A stretch of DNA of 64,000 bases. Source: Lutraria lutraria (Eukaryota; Mollusca; Bivalvia; Venerida; Mactridae). A program made the position numbers and the translations under genes. Shown here in pieces: positions 12,501 through 20,139 of the stretch (position 1 is its first letter; each line of letters opens with the position of its first letter). The stretch spans positions 37,922,366-37,986,365 of the forward strand of contig OZ026833.1 of NCBI GenBank assembly GCA_964023205.1, read 5' to 3'. The notes beneath the pieces were generated by a model. The model saw only the letters and a list, made by a program, of their open reading frames with translations. It was not told the origin of the DNA and ran no database searches.

Positions 12501-14229
12501 ACTTTCTAATAAATGCTTCATGTATTCCACTATGTATCAAGTCATGTTTCACCAAATCCAAAATTAAAATAAATATACTACATGAACTTACTGTCTTGTT
12601 GTTTTTCTATATAATTCTCTAATTTCTCAACTTTCTTTGTGTTATCTTTCAGTGATGCTGCATACTCTGCAAATAATGAACTTAAGATGTTACAGCCCTC
12701 AATTAAAAGGAGGGGCATAAAAATACTAAAATCAATGCATACATGTAATTATGATCCAATCAGAACAATCCATTACTATATACCTACATATATTTTACTA
12801 CATATCTTACTCTCCAGTAGCTATGAGAACTTGCCATTATTACAGGTACAGTGCACCCTCTCCAGAGTGGCCCTCTCTTGAGCAACAACCTCCCTTCAAC
12901 GACAGTATGATTTTTTCCCAACTGTACTATTCGACTATTATTTTAACCTCTCTAGAGCAACAACCTCTATACGACAACATAATTTCGTTTCTCCCAAAGG
13001 GTGCAGCTTTGGAGAGGATGCACTTTACTATTTACTGAATACAAGATGTGAAACTAACTTTACCTGCAACTTTACTTTCCATTTTCTTACACATCTCAGA
13101 CTTTTTCTGTAGAGCAGCCAACACCTCATCTTTTGATCCAAAGTCAAGTTTGGACTAAAACAGAAACAGAGATTTCAAAACAGATACCACATTCACCTTA
13201 AAAAGGTCTGAAGCAAGCCCAATAGAACCCACTAAGTGCAGTTTAATATTAAGTTTTATTCATTTCCGCAGAACACAAAGATAACAAGACTACAATTCAA
13301 AAACTTTTAGTTGTATTTTTCTGAACAGGGATGTGATTTGTCACTGAACGGAGGTGAGGACATTTTTGACACAGCGCAGAATGACCTTTTTAGAGCTGGT
13401 ATACCACAAGAAAGAGTTCTAAAAATAGAATTATTTTAAATACAGAAACAAACACCTGTATTTTACTAAAACTATGAATGTAAACTTACAAAGTCTTCTG
13501 TGGAACTGGAATAATGAAAGCTGCCATCTTGCTTATCCTTACTAAGAGGACTTTGAGCAGGACTTCCTGAAAGGCAAACACAAAGGTACACAATAAAACT
13601 ATTGATACCATGAAATATATTGACTAAACAATCATTAACAGGAAAGTCCGTAAAGCATTTTTACACTTTACCAATACTCATTAATAAATACCTTTACACA
13701 GAAACAAGATGTGTTTTTAAAATACAATGCCCCCTCCAGGTGACCTTGATCTTTCATCTACTAATCTTAAAATGTCTAGGTCCTGTAAAGGTTGTCATGA
13801 GGAACAAGCATACGAAGTTTGATGACTGTAGGTGGAAGTGTTTTGATTATCTAAGTAAGGTTTAAATTTGGTGCAAACAGACTGACGGAAAAACAGACAG
13901 GACAATCAATGACAGTGAAAAAGTGGCTGGGTCAAATGTTCATGATAATCATGACTCGGACCTTAATGTTACTAAATCCTTGTACTATCAGCTACAGTAA
14001 AAATGGATACATTCTTAGTGTTCTTCACTTCAGGTAACATTCAAAATGATACCACTAATAAATCTTCTGAATGAATAAATTAAACTTTTACCTGTCAGAC
14101 TGACTTTACGAGGGCTAGCATGACCAGGAAAGGGTGGAAGAGTTTTGTCAACTTCTGTAACATTTCCACCTTCCTTCTGTATCTTCTCCTTCAATTTAGC
14201 AAACATACTTGGTCCCTCATGGAGAACAC
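399..14229 (-). CDS. GOLGA1: Golgin-97-like trans-Golgi coiled-coil protein, 5' part of the gene (gene span)
   Basis: Golgin-97 is a peripheral trans-Golgi tether: an N-terminal rod captures endosome-derived vesicles and a C-terminal GRIP domain binds ARL1-GTP. Sixteen exons are readable on the minus strand (14229-14092, 13566-13490, 13154-13064, 12666-12592, 12162-12065, 11142-11014, 10142-10027, 9705-9594, 7821-7726, 7300-7172, 5926-5831, 5442-5347, 4399-4304, 3849-3697, 1217-1122, 591-399). All have AG/GT borders and matching phases, giving 1768 coding bases and residues 1-590. The start MFAKLKEKIQKE resembles the vertebrate golgin-97 start; a Ser-rich stretch follows (about 30-64), then coiled coil. 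EKLENYIEKQQDS, SRVKISDSHKEAL and QEMGKLKHM align in order with the vertebrate rod. Human golgin-97 is about 767 residues, so roughly the last quarter, with GRIP, lies left of base 1. Divergent neighbour: the FKBPL-like gene. Another golgin is the main alternative, but the ordered N-terminal match favours golgin-97. Confidence 0.86.
1122..1217 (-). CDS. GOLGA1: GOLGA1 coding exon 15
   Basis: Residues 494-525 (VKQEKELHNCTEKMTKLEGQ and on). 96 bases, phase 0. Acceptor TTAACAG, donor GTAGGC. Confidence 0.78.
1495..1523. repeat. 12 bp perfect palindrome
   Basis: GACCTGAGAACA (1495-1506) is repeated inverted at 1512-1523 with a 5-base loop. It lies in the same intron as the larger foldback at 1851-1992 and shares its GAGAACA word, so both may belong to one element. 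Confidence 0.6.
1851..1992. repeat. Foldback element, two 63 bp arms
   Basis: Arms 1851-1913 and 1930-1992 are inverted copies with about 55 of 63 positions matching; the outer 20 bases are identical and the loop is 16 bases. It lies in a GOLGA1 intron. Probably a miniature foldback transposon remnant; no coding capacity. Confidence 0.8.
2290..3530. mobile_element. Pearl-like element: about seven ~168 bp tandem units, ACCG microsatellite, hairpin end
   Basis: The word 'acaaaggg(c/g)(c/t)ataactca' recurs at 2301, 2456, 2604, 2773, 2941, 3109 and 3277. Spacing is 148-169 bases at the left and settles at 168 bases at the right, where units are most alike. The array ends in an (ACCG)n run at about 3433-3472 and then a CCCCCA...TGGGGG hairpin near 3495-3520. 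Tandem core, tetranucleotide run and terminal hairpin is the layout described for bivalve pearl/Helentron-like elements; the family name is inference. Confidence 0.7.
3697..3849 (-). CDS. GOLGA1: GOLGA1 coding exon 14
   Basis: Residues 443-493, 51 codons of coiled coil (KLELQTELSKVKLDKVDLDT and on). Phase 0. Acceptor TTTTTAG, donor GTATGT. Confidence 0.8.
3886..4180. repeat. Degenerate short tandem repeat
   Basis: Alternating copies of 'aacatcacatttca' and 'ctattaacatcat', about 18-22 bases apart, at least ten degenerate copies, in a GOLGA1 intron next to coding exon 14. Confidence 0.65.
4304..4399 (-). CDS. GOLGA1: GOLGA1 coding exon 13
   Basis: Residues 411-442 (MGELQEKLLLSEKQIHDNLQ and on). 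96 bases, phase 0. Acceptor TTTTTTAG, donor GTATTT. Confidence 0.78.
4423..4600. mobile_element. MITE-like inverted-repeat element (ACAGT...ACTGT family)
   Basis: Starts 'acagtataacctctcc' and ends 'ggttgtactgt', imperfect terminal inverted repeats. The interior 'tagagcaacaacctct' is shared with 12848-13025, a second copy in another GOLGA1 intron. Confidence 0.6.
5347..5442 (-). CDS. GOLGA1: GOLGA1 coding exon 12
   Basis: Residues 379-410 (ISHLNMKIVEDNDELAEAKK and on). 96 bases, phase 0. Acceptor TTGTCCAG, donor GTAGGT. The open frame reads on into both introns, but the splice signals and the 96-base pattern set the borders. Confidence 0.78.
5831..5926 (-). CDS. GOLGA1: GOLGA1 coding exon 11
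   Basis: Residues 347-378 (RDGLERKLTETREQLSQIK and on). 96 bases, phase 0. Acceptor TTTTTAG, donor GTAGAT. Confidence 0.78.
6105..6720 (-). mobile_element. Hairpin-ended element, degraded copy
   Basis: Begins with the terminus 'aaacaagagggccaag' and 'cgctcacctgag', as at 8241 and 15246. The interior has two divergent ~150 bp units around 'ggggc(c/g)gggcca', 'gaccacagggcc' and 'catgtcaaat'. The right border is uncertain. Confidence 0.5.
6888..7072 (-). repeat. Dispersed repeat, copy of 18808-19000 and 28998-29190
   Basis: The reverse complement carries 'ggctctcatttgaccctt', 'aaatggcactttgactct', 'agggtcaaatttac' and 'cagctgagggt', in the same order as the two plus-strand copies. Confidence 0.6.
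7172..7300 (-). CDS. GOLGA1: GOLGA1 coding exon 10
   Basis: Residues 304-346, coiled coil (LSQQLQEKCDLIEQLEDRVK and on). 129 bases, phase 0. Acceptor GCATTCAG, donor GTTGGT, which is non-consensus at position +3. Confidence 0.8.
7331..7512. mobile_element. MITE-like inverted-repeat element
   Basis: Starts 'acagtccaacctgtga' and ends 'cacaggttttact'. Internal 'ggcctttatt' words recall the element at 60388-60548, which has the same termini. Lies between GOLGA1 coding exons 9 and 10. Confidence 0.5.
7726..7821 (-). CDS. GOLGA1: GOLGA1 coding exon 9
   Basis: Residues 272-303, coiled coil (AFSSLQAKHTELENSHQALV). Exactly 96 bases, phase 0 at both ends. Acceptor ATTGCAG, donor GTAAGC. Confidence 0.8.
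8241..9550 (-). mobile_element. Hairpin-ended element with about eight ~145 bp internal repeats
   Basis: Left terminus is the GGGCCAagaTGGCCC hairpin; right terminus is the nested hairpin TAGCTCAC...GTGAGCTA near 9513-9546, after a CpG-rich 'cgacgcacgacgc' stretch. In between, a ~145 bp unit ('gtgacctagtttttgacc', 'gatgacccatgtt', 'attctgacaaggtttggtga') repeats about eight times. Same family, opposite orientation, at 21191-22320. No ORF; non-autonomous. Confidence 0.75.
9594..9705 (-). CDS. GOLGA1: GOLGA1 coding exon 8
   Basis: Residues 234-271 (KLEMESADHGKIISVL, then SIEEQMTECKKQLTE). Acceptor ATTTTAG, donor GTACTA; phase 2 in, 0 out. A hairpin-ended repeat ends about 45 bases beyond its 3' edge (plus coordinate 9550). 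Confidence 0.8.
10027..10142 (-). CDS. GOLGA1: GOLGA1 coding exon 7
   Basis: Residues 196-234 (LILKEEELSKCKKEFEDVLP and on), continuing the match begun in the previous exon. Acceptor TACTACAG, donor GTGAGT; leaves in phase 2. Confidence 0.82.
10460..10680 (-). mobile_element. SINE fragment with shared tail
   Basis: The reverse complement ends with 'gctggttaggataactgccc', 'gatatgactgaaataatg' and 'ttgaaaatggcgtaaaac', a tail shared with the SINEs at 245-383, 32078-32313 and 11440-11600. The tRNA-like head is not obvious in this copy. Confidence 0.6.
11014..11142 (-). CDS. GOLGA1: GOLGA1 coding exon 6
   Basis: Residues 153-195, a charged Glu/Lys coiled coil ending TTQEMGKLKHM, which matches the QEL-KIKHM segment of vertebrate golgin-97. 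129 bases, 43 codons, phase 0 both ends. Acceptor TATTTTAG, donor GTAATA. Confidence 0.85.
11440..11600 (-). mobile_element. SINE fragment with shared tail
   Basis: The plus strand reads 'ccttttcaacagtatttcag', 'ggcaggcagttagcctaacc' and 'ctgcctacttctccc', the inverse of the common SINE tail. Truncated; no box A or box B visible. Confidence 0.55.
11655..11908 (-). mobile_element. tRNA-Ser/Leu-like SINE, full length
   Basis: On the minus strand the head reads 'gtggccgagtggttaggg' (box A type) and 'ggttcgaacccc' (box B type), about 40 bases apart. A body follows with 'ccatctcagccagacacccg' and 'agccaacttggctggccc'. The same body and head occur at 43254-43512 on the plus strand. It is not a functional tRNA: the long non-tRNA body and second copy mark a retroposon. 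Confidence 0.82.
12065..12162 (-). CDS. GOLGA1: GOLGA1 coding exon 5
   Basis: Residues 120-152 (SLAKRTQELNEQYQVSRVKI and on), coiled coil. Acceptor TTTCAG; the donor is GTGCAT, a weaker match than its neighbours. Leaves in phase 0. Confidence 0.82.
12592..12666 (-). CDS. GOLGA1: GOLGA1 coding exon 4
   Basis: Residues 95-120, including EYAASLKDNTKK and EKLENYIEKQQD, which align without gaps to the vertebrate golgin-97 rod start. Acceptor TTTGCAG, donor GTAAGT; 75 bases, phase 1 in and out. Confidence 0.85.
12848..13025. mobile_element. MITE-like inverted-repeat element, second copy of 4423-4600
   Basis: Starts 'acagtgcaccctctccagag' and ends 'tttggagaggatgcact'. Internal 'gagcaacaacctctatacga' matches the copy at 4423-4600. 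Confidence 0.6.
13064..13154 (-). CDS. GOLGA1: GOLGA1 coding exon 3
   Basis: Residues 65-95, start of the coiled coil (DEVLAALQKKSEMCKKMESK). Acceptor TGTTTTAG, donor GTAAAG; phase 0 in, phase 1 out. Confidence 0.82.
13490..13566 (-). CDS. GOLGA1: GOLGA1 coding exon 2
   Basis: Residues 39-64, a Ser-rich low-complexity linker (SPAQSPLSKDKQDGS then SSSTEDF). Acceptor CCTTTCAG, donor GTAAGT; enters in phase 1 and leaves in phase 0. The Ser-rich stretch before the rod matches the layout of vertebrate golgin-97. Confidence 0.8.
13728..13930. mobile_element. GCCCCC-ended repeat fragment
   Basis: Begins 'aatgccccctccagg' and shares 'ggtcctgtaaaggttgt', 'atgaggaac' and 'aaatttggtgcaaacag' with 38690-38910 and, inverted, with 24199-24540. 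Confidence 0.55.
14092..14229 (-). CDS. GOLGA1: GOLGA1 first coding exon (start codon at 14206)
   Basis: Codes residues 1-39; coding part is 14206-14092 and 14229-14207 is 5' UTR. The exon begins after a TTTCAG-type acceptor, so a non-coding first exon lies upstream. The chosen ATG is followed by FAKLKEKIQKEGG, the amphipathic start typical of golgin-97. An earlier ATG at 14220 is in another frame and stops at 14191. Donor is GTAAAA. Confidence 0.85.
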
Positions 14230-14273
14230 CTGAAATCCAAAATAAAGTAACCTATACTACTAGTATATACAAA

Positions 14274-14500
14274 GGCTGCAGCTGTGGTCCAGTGGGTAGT
14301 GCGCTGGATTTGCAACCTGGCCATACAGGTTCAAATCCCTGTCACAGTTCATACCCTTCTTTGTAAATTTGTCAAAAAATTTCCATTGCTAAATCCTTAT
14401 GGAAGGGTAAGTTAAAACTGGTTACAATATGGTCCAGAAGAACTGTTAAGGTGAGCCGGCCAACAAATATAACCGAAATATCAACTAAAACCTAGATTAT
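14274..14500 (+). mobile_element. tRNA-like SINE, second head type
   Basis: The head 'gctgtggtccagtgggtagt' (box A type) and 'ggttcaaatccc' (box B type) is followed by 'ccttatggaagggtaagtta' and 'gaactgttaaggtgagcc'. It is related to the degraded copies at 43900-44130 and 61775-61905. Lies in the first GOLGA1 intron, just upstream of the start-codon exon. Confidence 0.72.
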
Positions 14501-15245
14501 CAAATTATGTTCTGAACTGTGCCTAAGCCTCACGTATAAATCATCTACATACATAAACAAACAAATACATTTTTTAGGGTATGTTAACATTTTACAACAA
14601 AATATATCATCCTATACACAAATCTTACATCTGTATTTTCTCAGTACATTTGTACTTGTTCTGATCAAAGTTAAGTAAACCCTCTTTTAGTCTAAATGAT
14701 TAGGTTCTGTGCATTATTCAAATAATTCTATACATGAATTACTTGTAAAAATCTTTGTGAGATTTAGAAAGTAATAACCTAAGGGTAAAAAATGTCAACT
14801 GAGATAATTTAAGCCTTGTTTAGATAAAACATAACATCACTATAACCTTGTGGTATAGGTAAATTTGTTAACAGTATTATTTTTTCTCAATTCTGCACAG
14901 ATGGAAAAAAAATTGCCAATTCATAAAACAAAAATTCCCTTAAAATAAATACATCCATTTAAGCATTTCAAATAAATTCTAAGTCAAGGGTGAAGACATC
15001 AAGTTTGGACTGGTGTTTCTGGGGGACTATTTTAAATTCAATGCTAATTTTTTTTTTATCACATGCTGATCTTGATCACTTTCAAACAGTCCCTAGGCAA
15101 CAAACCAGTCGGTAAGTTATTCCACCTGTCTATAAATAGTAATGAATATTTATAACATAATTTGATATTGCTAAAATACTCTTTCTAGAGCTAAGTCTCA
15201 AATTAGAATTCATGGGAGTCATTTTAAGTGCCTGAACTGTTTTAC

Positions 15246-15706
15246 AACAAGAGGGCCAATATGGCCCTTTATCGCTCACCTGAGAACTAAGGCACTATAA
15301 TTAATGACCAGATAATATAGTTTCCATCTCGTATAACCCATTTTTACGTAGATTTTGAGATCAAAACCAACAATGAAGGTATAATACTGTTAAACAAGCT
15401 GAAACTTTGCAAATTTTCTAATCCAAGGGCCCGTAACTCTTAAAGTTCTGGTCCGATTCCGCTCATAATCGAACTTGTCCAAGATCTTTTGGTTATAATT
15501 CACACTTACTGAAAATATGATTAGGATTGGTGAATAAATGAATGGGCTAGAGTGTAAACAAACTCAAATATAGTAAATTTTCAAAGTCAAGGGCCCATAA
15601 CTCTTCAAGTTCTGGTCCGATTTTGCCCATAATCGAACTTAGCCGAGACATTGTGGCCATATACATTGTGAGCAAGTTTGATCACATTTCATCAGGTGAG
15701 CTAAAA
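15246..15706 (-). mobile_element. Hairpin-ended element, short copy
   Basis: Left terminus 'caacaagagggcc' with the GGGCCA...TGGCCC hairpin, right terminus 'ggtgagctaaaaa'. Contains two ~170 bp units marked by 'agggcc(c/t)ataactctt' and 'ttctggtccgattt'. Ends match 8241-9550 but the interior differs. Confidence 0.65.
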
Positions 15707-16117
15707 ATGACAAAATTACAGTATAACCTGTTTGTGGCTGCATGTGGCACATGTATATTATTTGCAAAAATTGCAGACCTCGCAAAAGGCAAGTGGCTGA
15801 GGGTTTGGTGCCAGCACACATACATCAGACTTTCTGAAACCAGCTTGATCTAAATTCTAATCTTGAAGCAAATCAAAATAAAACAATTCAAAGATTGTCA
15901 AACAAAAAAATCAGGTTATAACCCATGACAGGGGTTTTGTTGTAAAGCACTGTAACACTGTCAGAACAGTTAAGACATTCTTTCTTCGTAAAAACGTATC
16001 AGGATTGGAATCATCTTCAATGACAGTAGTGCAGTTCACACCCAGACTATAGAGGGTTTAAGGACATCCCTTACATTACAACTCCTCCCAGTGTGCTACT
16101 TCGTACAGGCCCTACAC

Positions 16118-16335
16118 CGTATTGAAGCAGAAGGCAAAAAAAATCTACCAGACATTCAGTCTGACAAGCTTAAAAATTCTGTCGGACTGAAAGGACTTCT
16201 GTCAAACTGAAAAGGTAAACAAGTATGAATGTATATACATCCGGTAAATAAGTTGCCGGACTGAGGAGATAAGATTCTTTACCAGAATAAGACACAATCT
16301 ATCAGACAAGTCCACTGGTCTGGCGTCTTTCATAG
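16118..16335 (-). repeat. Dispersed repeat, inverse copy of 37990-38125
   Basis: The reverse complement reads 'gacttgtctgatagattgtg', 'taaagaatcttatct', 'aacttatttaccggatgta' and 'cattcatacttgtttac'. The same words in the same order stand on the plus strand at about 38000-38125. Not classified. Confidence 0.6.
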
Positions 16336-16764
16336 TCTTGAAATCGACAAGTTCACAAAACTCAAATCTTTGAATTTATTTTTTGTGACAGGTTGCCTGA
16401 CTATATACTTTATGAAGGAAACTCCCTAAAACCAGGTTGTCCCCCAAAAGACTTAAACTAGTTAAAGAATGGAAAAAATCCTTTCGGGTAGAGGCCCGGG
16501 CAACCCACTAATAAGAAGACTGAAAACGATAGCAAAAATATGACCTGCCGTTTGCTATGTACGAGGTTACATCAAAGAATGATCTTTTTTCTCTTTTAAG
16601 AGATAGTTTCATAACAAACAGCATGTCATCAAAAAACTCATATGATAGGTTGTCAAAACTTGAAACTGAAAATAGATGTGACAATGAGTGCTGGGTGGTG
16701 CACTTATACAGAGAATACACAGCCAAACTTGCAAGTATAGCGTTTGGAAATGATATAAACTTAC

Positions 16765-16860
16765 TTTTGAATAACAAACTATAATGAAAACATAAACAGA
16801 TTATATAATATCAATCAAAATGACAATATTGTTTCTTTTGCCAACACACACGAATAACCG
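16765..16860 (-). other. Candidate GOLGA1 non-coding first exon
   Basis: A consensus donor GTAAGT (minus) follows 'ttcaaaa' at 16765. Upstream on this strand lie an ETS-like ACCGGAAGT (plus, about 16857-16866) and a CRE. The transcription start is a guess; RNA data would decide. Confidence 0.35.
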
Positions 16861-16997
16861 GAAGTAATGATTTAGACTGCTTTCATATGAATCAGCTACC
16901 AAATTAGCAAATTTGTTAACCAGTCTCAAAAATCCTGACGTCATTTACCCGCGTAGCTGTCAAGCGTGATACGTCAAGTTCATTCGGGTATATAAAA
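16857..16997. promoter_or_regulatory. Candidate bidirectional promoter between GOLGA1 and FKBPL-like genes
   Basis: Within 140 bases stand an ETS-like accggaagt (about 16857-16866), a full CRE palindrome TGACGTCA (16936-16943), a further acgtca (about 16971-16976) and TATATAAAA on the plus strand (16989-16997). Local CpG content is higher than in the flanks. ETS plus CRE is a frequent pairing in divergent housekeeping promoters; activity is inferred. Confidence 0.5.
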
Positions 16998-17019
16998 CAT
17001 TTTCAAAAGGTATTGACAT

Positions 17020-17165
17020 GTTCTGATTCATTCTTTGGCAGATTTATTTCTGATATATAATGCTGTTTGCTTTTCTCTGAATTTGAGAAAAGAAAATTCA
17101 GGACCGTATATTTTTCAAATTGATACATGTTTTCGCGATCATAACATACAATATTATTTTGCTTT
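17020..17165 (+). other. Candidate non-coding first exon of the FKBPL-like gene
   Basis: The TATA-like box at 16989 predicts a start near 17020, and a consensus donor GTAAGT begins at 17166. Joining this to the acceptor at 19323 would give a 5' UTR exon directly before the ATG. Other donors (for example near 17311) are possible. Confidence 0.35.
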
Positions 17166-17712
17166 GTAAGTTTTCTCATAGCCCTATTAACTTCCTTATT
17201 TGTTGCTTGATCTTTGGGTCATTTTATTTGGTAATCTGTAGTAAACTGTCGTCGTAATGTGTGATGACATCGCATGTAATCATAACTTAAACTGGACATG
17301 TACCTGCTATAGGTAATAATAATGAGCCTTAATTAATTATTTGTGAAAGTGAAAGTAGATGCTTTTGTAGTTCAACTAATTGGACCGTTTGTGACAGTGA
17401 GGCAGTTTTTTATCAAGTGAAGTCCTGCACAGGCTTGACCTGTTGGAAATTAGCATGAAATTGACCAACTGAAGAGCTGAATAATTATATAGTAGCCAAA
17501 GTCCCATATAAGCTTATAAATGTATTGATGCTAATAGTTTCTGTTTGTTCTATAACAGAGGAATGTGGTGTGTTTTCCTCCTGTGCATACTTTATAGCAA
17601 GAATTTTTTTTTCTGAATCCACTATCATATTTTTTTTCAATATCATTGAACTAAATATTATTTATAGAACACCTGAGTTTTCCCGCAGTCATGCTTTGCA
17701 CACATAGTAAAG

Positions 17713-17720
17713 TGACGTCA
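17713..17720. promoter_or_regulatory. Second CRE palindrome (TGACGTCA)
   Basis: A second perfect CRE, in the context gTGACGTCAc, about 780 bases downstream of the first, inside the inferred 5' intron of the FKBPL-like gene. Could be an internal enhancer or alternative promoter element, or chance. Confidence 0.4.
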
Positions 17721-18784
17721 CACGCTCTACATATTTCAAGTTTACAATTTAAGCAAAAATCACAGTGAAATGAGTGTTTTCAGACGAAAAAGGGCTTGTT
17801 TCGTCGGTAATAAATATCTTGGGATAATATCAGCAATTAAATGTTTTTGCCTATATTTTTCTACAGCAAAAAACTAATATGGGGCTTTAAGGCTTAATTA
17901 TAATATAATATTAGTAGATTGTCCAATGTACGTACCACTCTTATAGTAATTTAAGATTTCTAACTTTGGAGAAACACATGAAGTGGGCTCTGTTCTTCTT
18001 ATAGGGTGCCACTACATCATCTAAATTAAAAGCAGTACTATGAGCTGATATTGATTACTTATCAAATGATTCTACCCTTCTTCATTTTAATGATTTATTC
18101 ATAAGATTCCTGACAATTCATTTTTTTTTCATTATGACTTTGTACATTTTAGGTGAAACCAAATAATCATTAAGACTAAGGAACCCTGTGTAAACTTACC
18201 TGTGGGCTATTGTGATTTGTATCATGTTTTTCTGGAAGGTGTCTTATCTCACTTTTGAACGGTCGAAATATAGTTATATATACCGTTCTTGACAAACATT
18301 TTACATTTATTGGAATTAATATACAGTAGATATGACTAAATATGTAATTTATTTAGCTGACCTAACATTAACATTTTAAGGCGCGACCTAATTGGACTGC
18401 TAGTGATAAGTTGTGTTTACACAGTACTATAATGGCAATTTTGGAATTTCATAAAAATTATACTTTTCGATTCTACTGTGTAAATAACATTAAAGAAACT
18501 TCACGACTGTCTTTTTAAAGACATTTCTTGTTTGTCCTGCAATCAGTTGTATCCATTTACTTTTGTTAAAATAAATTCATTAATAACTTACAGAAAAATA
18601 AAGTCATATTTACAGTTATCTGACTTACCCTATTTCTTTGCACTGACCTTAATGTTTCAAACAGGGAAATTGTATTTCCATTGTACACAAACATGTTTAG
18701 AAAAAAGAAAGTTATGCGACCTACATACCCTGTACTTTTGAGTAATTAACCATAAGTATGATACTTTTCACTTCTAGTAATTAA

Positions 18785-19137
18785 CAGTCTGCGAAATTAG
18801 CACTTGTCCGCAGGGCTCTCCTTTGACCCTTAAAATGGCATTTTGACTCTTGAAATTTGCTAAATAAGGTTTTTGACACTTGAGAATTAGATCCAAAGGG
18901 TCAAATTTACTATTACATGAGTAAGAAATTGTGTTGACTCTTAATTTCTATCAGCTAAGGGTTAATTTGACCCCCAACTTTTGAAGTCTAGGGAGCATAT
19001 TGTTGTCCGGTTATCTGGGACAAGTAATTCTTGATTCGAACAGTAACTTTTGCAGTAATTATGTATTGAGTATAAAGGAAAACTATTCTCTTTTGGTGAT
19101 TCAGACAAGTAGTTCCAAATCCTAAATTCACAGACTG
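18785..19137. repeat. Nested repeat: ~190 bp insert inside a small inverted-repeat element
   Basis: The outer element begins 'cagtctgcgaaattagcac' and ends 'cctaaattcacagactg'. An uninterrupted copy stands at 26571-26725. Between 'cacttgt' (ending 18807) and 'tgttgtccgg' (from 19001) it carries about 190 extra bases that also occur at 28998-29190 and, inverted, at 6888-7072. Confidence 0.75.
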
Positions 19138-19323
19138 GTATAATAAATCAATATGATATTTAAGTTGCAATTACTAGGAAGTCACTATTCCAGACCATCT
19201 TTGTACGGACCTAGGGTAAGATTTTAGATCAGTGTGATTGTACCTAACTGTGTCTAGTTGATATCTCATTCTGACTGTGTCTTGCAGTTTTTGTACTCTT
19301 TGAGTCTTTCATTCTACTTTTAG

Positions 19324-20139
19324 ATGTCTGGTGATAGTCTTGAAGTAAGCAGAATGAAGAAAAATGAAGAAGATGATTCTTTGGATGATTGTTTCATATT
19401 TAATTTGAAACCTCAAGATGGTGCTTCCTGCTGTATACTGCTAATATCCTCTACAGTGATCAGTATGAAATACCCACTTGATCAAGAAATTGAATTTGTC
19501 ATAGGAGATACTGATTCTGCTGTTGGTGACTCAATCAGTGAAACACTTCAGATGATGAAAGCAGGAGAAACTAAGAACATTCAGATTCCTGTTGAAGATA
19601 ATTTCGATAAGGAAAAAGATGCAAGCAATGTTGATTCTGAATGTGTAACACTTTCAGTCACATTACGTAGCTTCCAGAATTCGAGACCCATTTATCAACT
19701 CACTAATGAACAAAAGATGAAACTTGCTACTGAACATAAAGTGAAAGGAGTGGAATTATTCAAAGCAGACAAATTACAATATTCTTTCATCCAGTTCAGT
19801 AAAGCATTGAAGTATTTGATTTCTTTGCTCCCTGTAAAAGAATTAACAGAGTCTGTTCAAACAGAATATAATACTCTCAGAATACAGTGCTATTCTAACA
19901 TAGCAGCTTGTCAACTGAACTATGGTAGTTACAATTATGTTGTAACCAACTGTACAAAAGCACTAACTATTGATCCAGGATATGTTAAATGCTTGTATCG
20001 TAGAGCGAAGGCATATTTTCATCTTGGAAAATATGATTTGTGTTCTTGTGATGTCAAAGATGGATTAAAATTTGAACCAAAAAGTAAATCATTCCAAGAT
20101 TTAATGCGAAAAGTAGCAGAGAAAAACAAGGTGTTTTGA
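19324..20139 (+). CDS. FKBPL: FKBPL-like co-chaperone: degenerate FKBP domain plus three TPRs
   Basis: FKBPL (WISp39 type) proteins are HSP90 co-chaperones that stabilise clients such as p21 and steroid receptors. The 271-residue product has an acidic N-terminus and a degenerate FKBP-like half (about 24-120; MKAGETKNIQIP at 78-89). TPRs lie at about 137-170 (KGVELFKADK), 186-219 (SNIAACQLNYG, ALTIDPGY) and 220-253 (KCLYRRAKAYFHLGKYD). AACQL and LYRRA match the human FKBPL TPR core. The basic residues that clamp the HSP90 C-terminal EEVD appear only in part. The whole CDS is one exon; the acceptor AG immediately precedes the ATG, implying a non-coding upstream exon. It is shorter than human FKBPL (349). 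A divergent FKBP4/5/8-type TPR protein is the alternative. Confidence 0.82.
   Translation: MSGDSLEVSRMKKNEEDDSLDDCFIFNLKPQDGASCCILLISSTVISMKYPLDQEIEFVIGDTDSAVGDSISETLQMMKAGETKNIQIPVEDNFDKEKDASNVDSECVTLSVTLRSFQNSRPIYQLTNEQKMKLATEHKVKGVELFKADKLQYSFIQFSKALKYLISLLPVKELTESVQTEYNTLRIQCYSNIAACQLNYGSYNYVVTNCTKALTIDPGYVKCLYRRAKAYFHLGKYDLCSCDVKDGLKFEPKSKSFQDLMRKVAEKNKVF

Larger units (their letters stand above)
14230..16764 (-). other. Inferred GOLGA1 5' UTR intron
   Basis: The start-codon exon opens with a splice acceptor at 14230, and a strong minus-strand donor (AAAA|GTAAGT) lies at 16764. The stretch holds a SINE, a hairpin-ended element (15246-15706) and an inverted dispersed repeat (16118-16335). 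Bases 14500-15240 show no recognisable feature. Confidence 0.4.
17166..19323 (+). other. Inferred 5' UTR intron of the FKBPL-like gene
   Basis: Ends in a pyrimidine-rich acceptor 'cattctacttttag' that touches the ATG. The stretch 17720-18780 is AT-rich with no recognisable feature; 18785-19137 holds a nested repeat. Confidence 0.45.

Noticed and set aside
16508..16784. Overlapping 89- and 75-codon frames on opposite strands
   Set aside because: They mirror each other across the candidate promoter region, show no homology I recognise and lack supporting signals.
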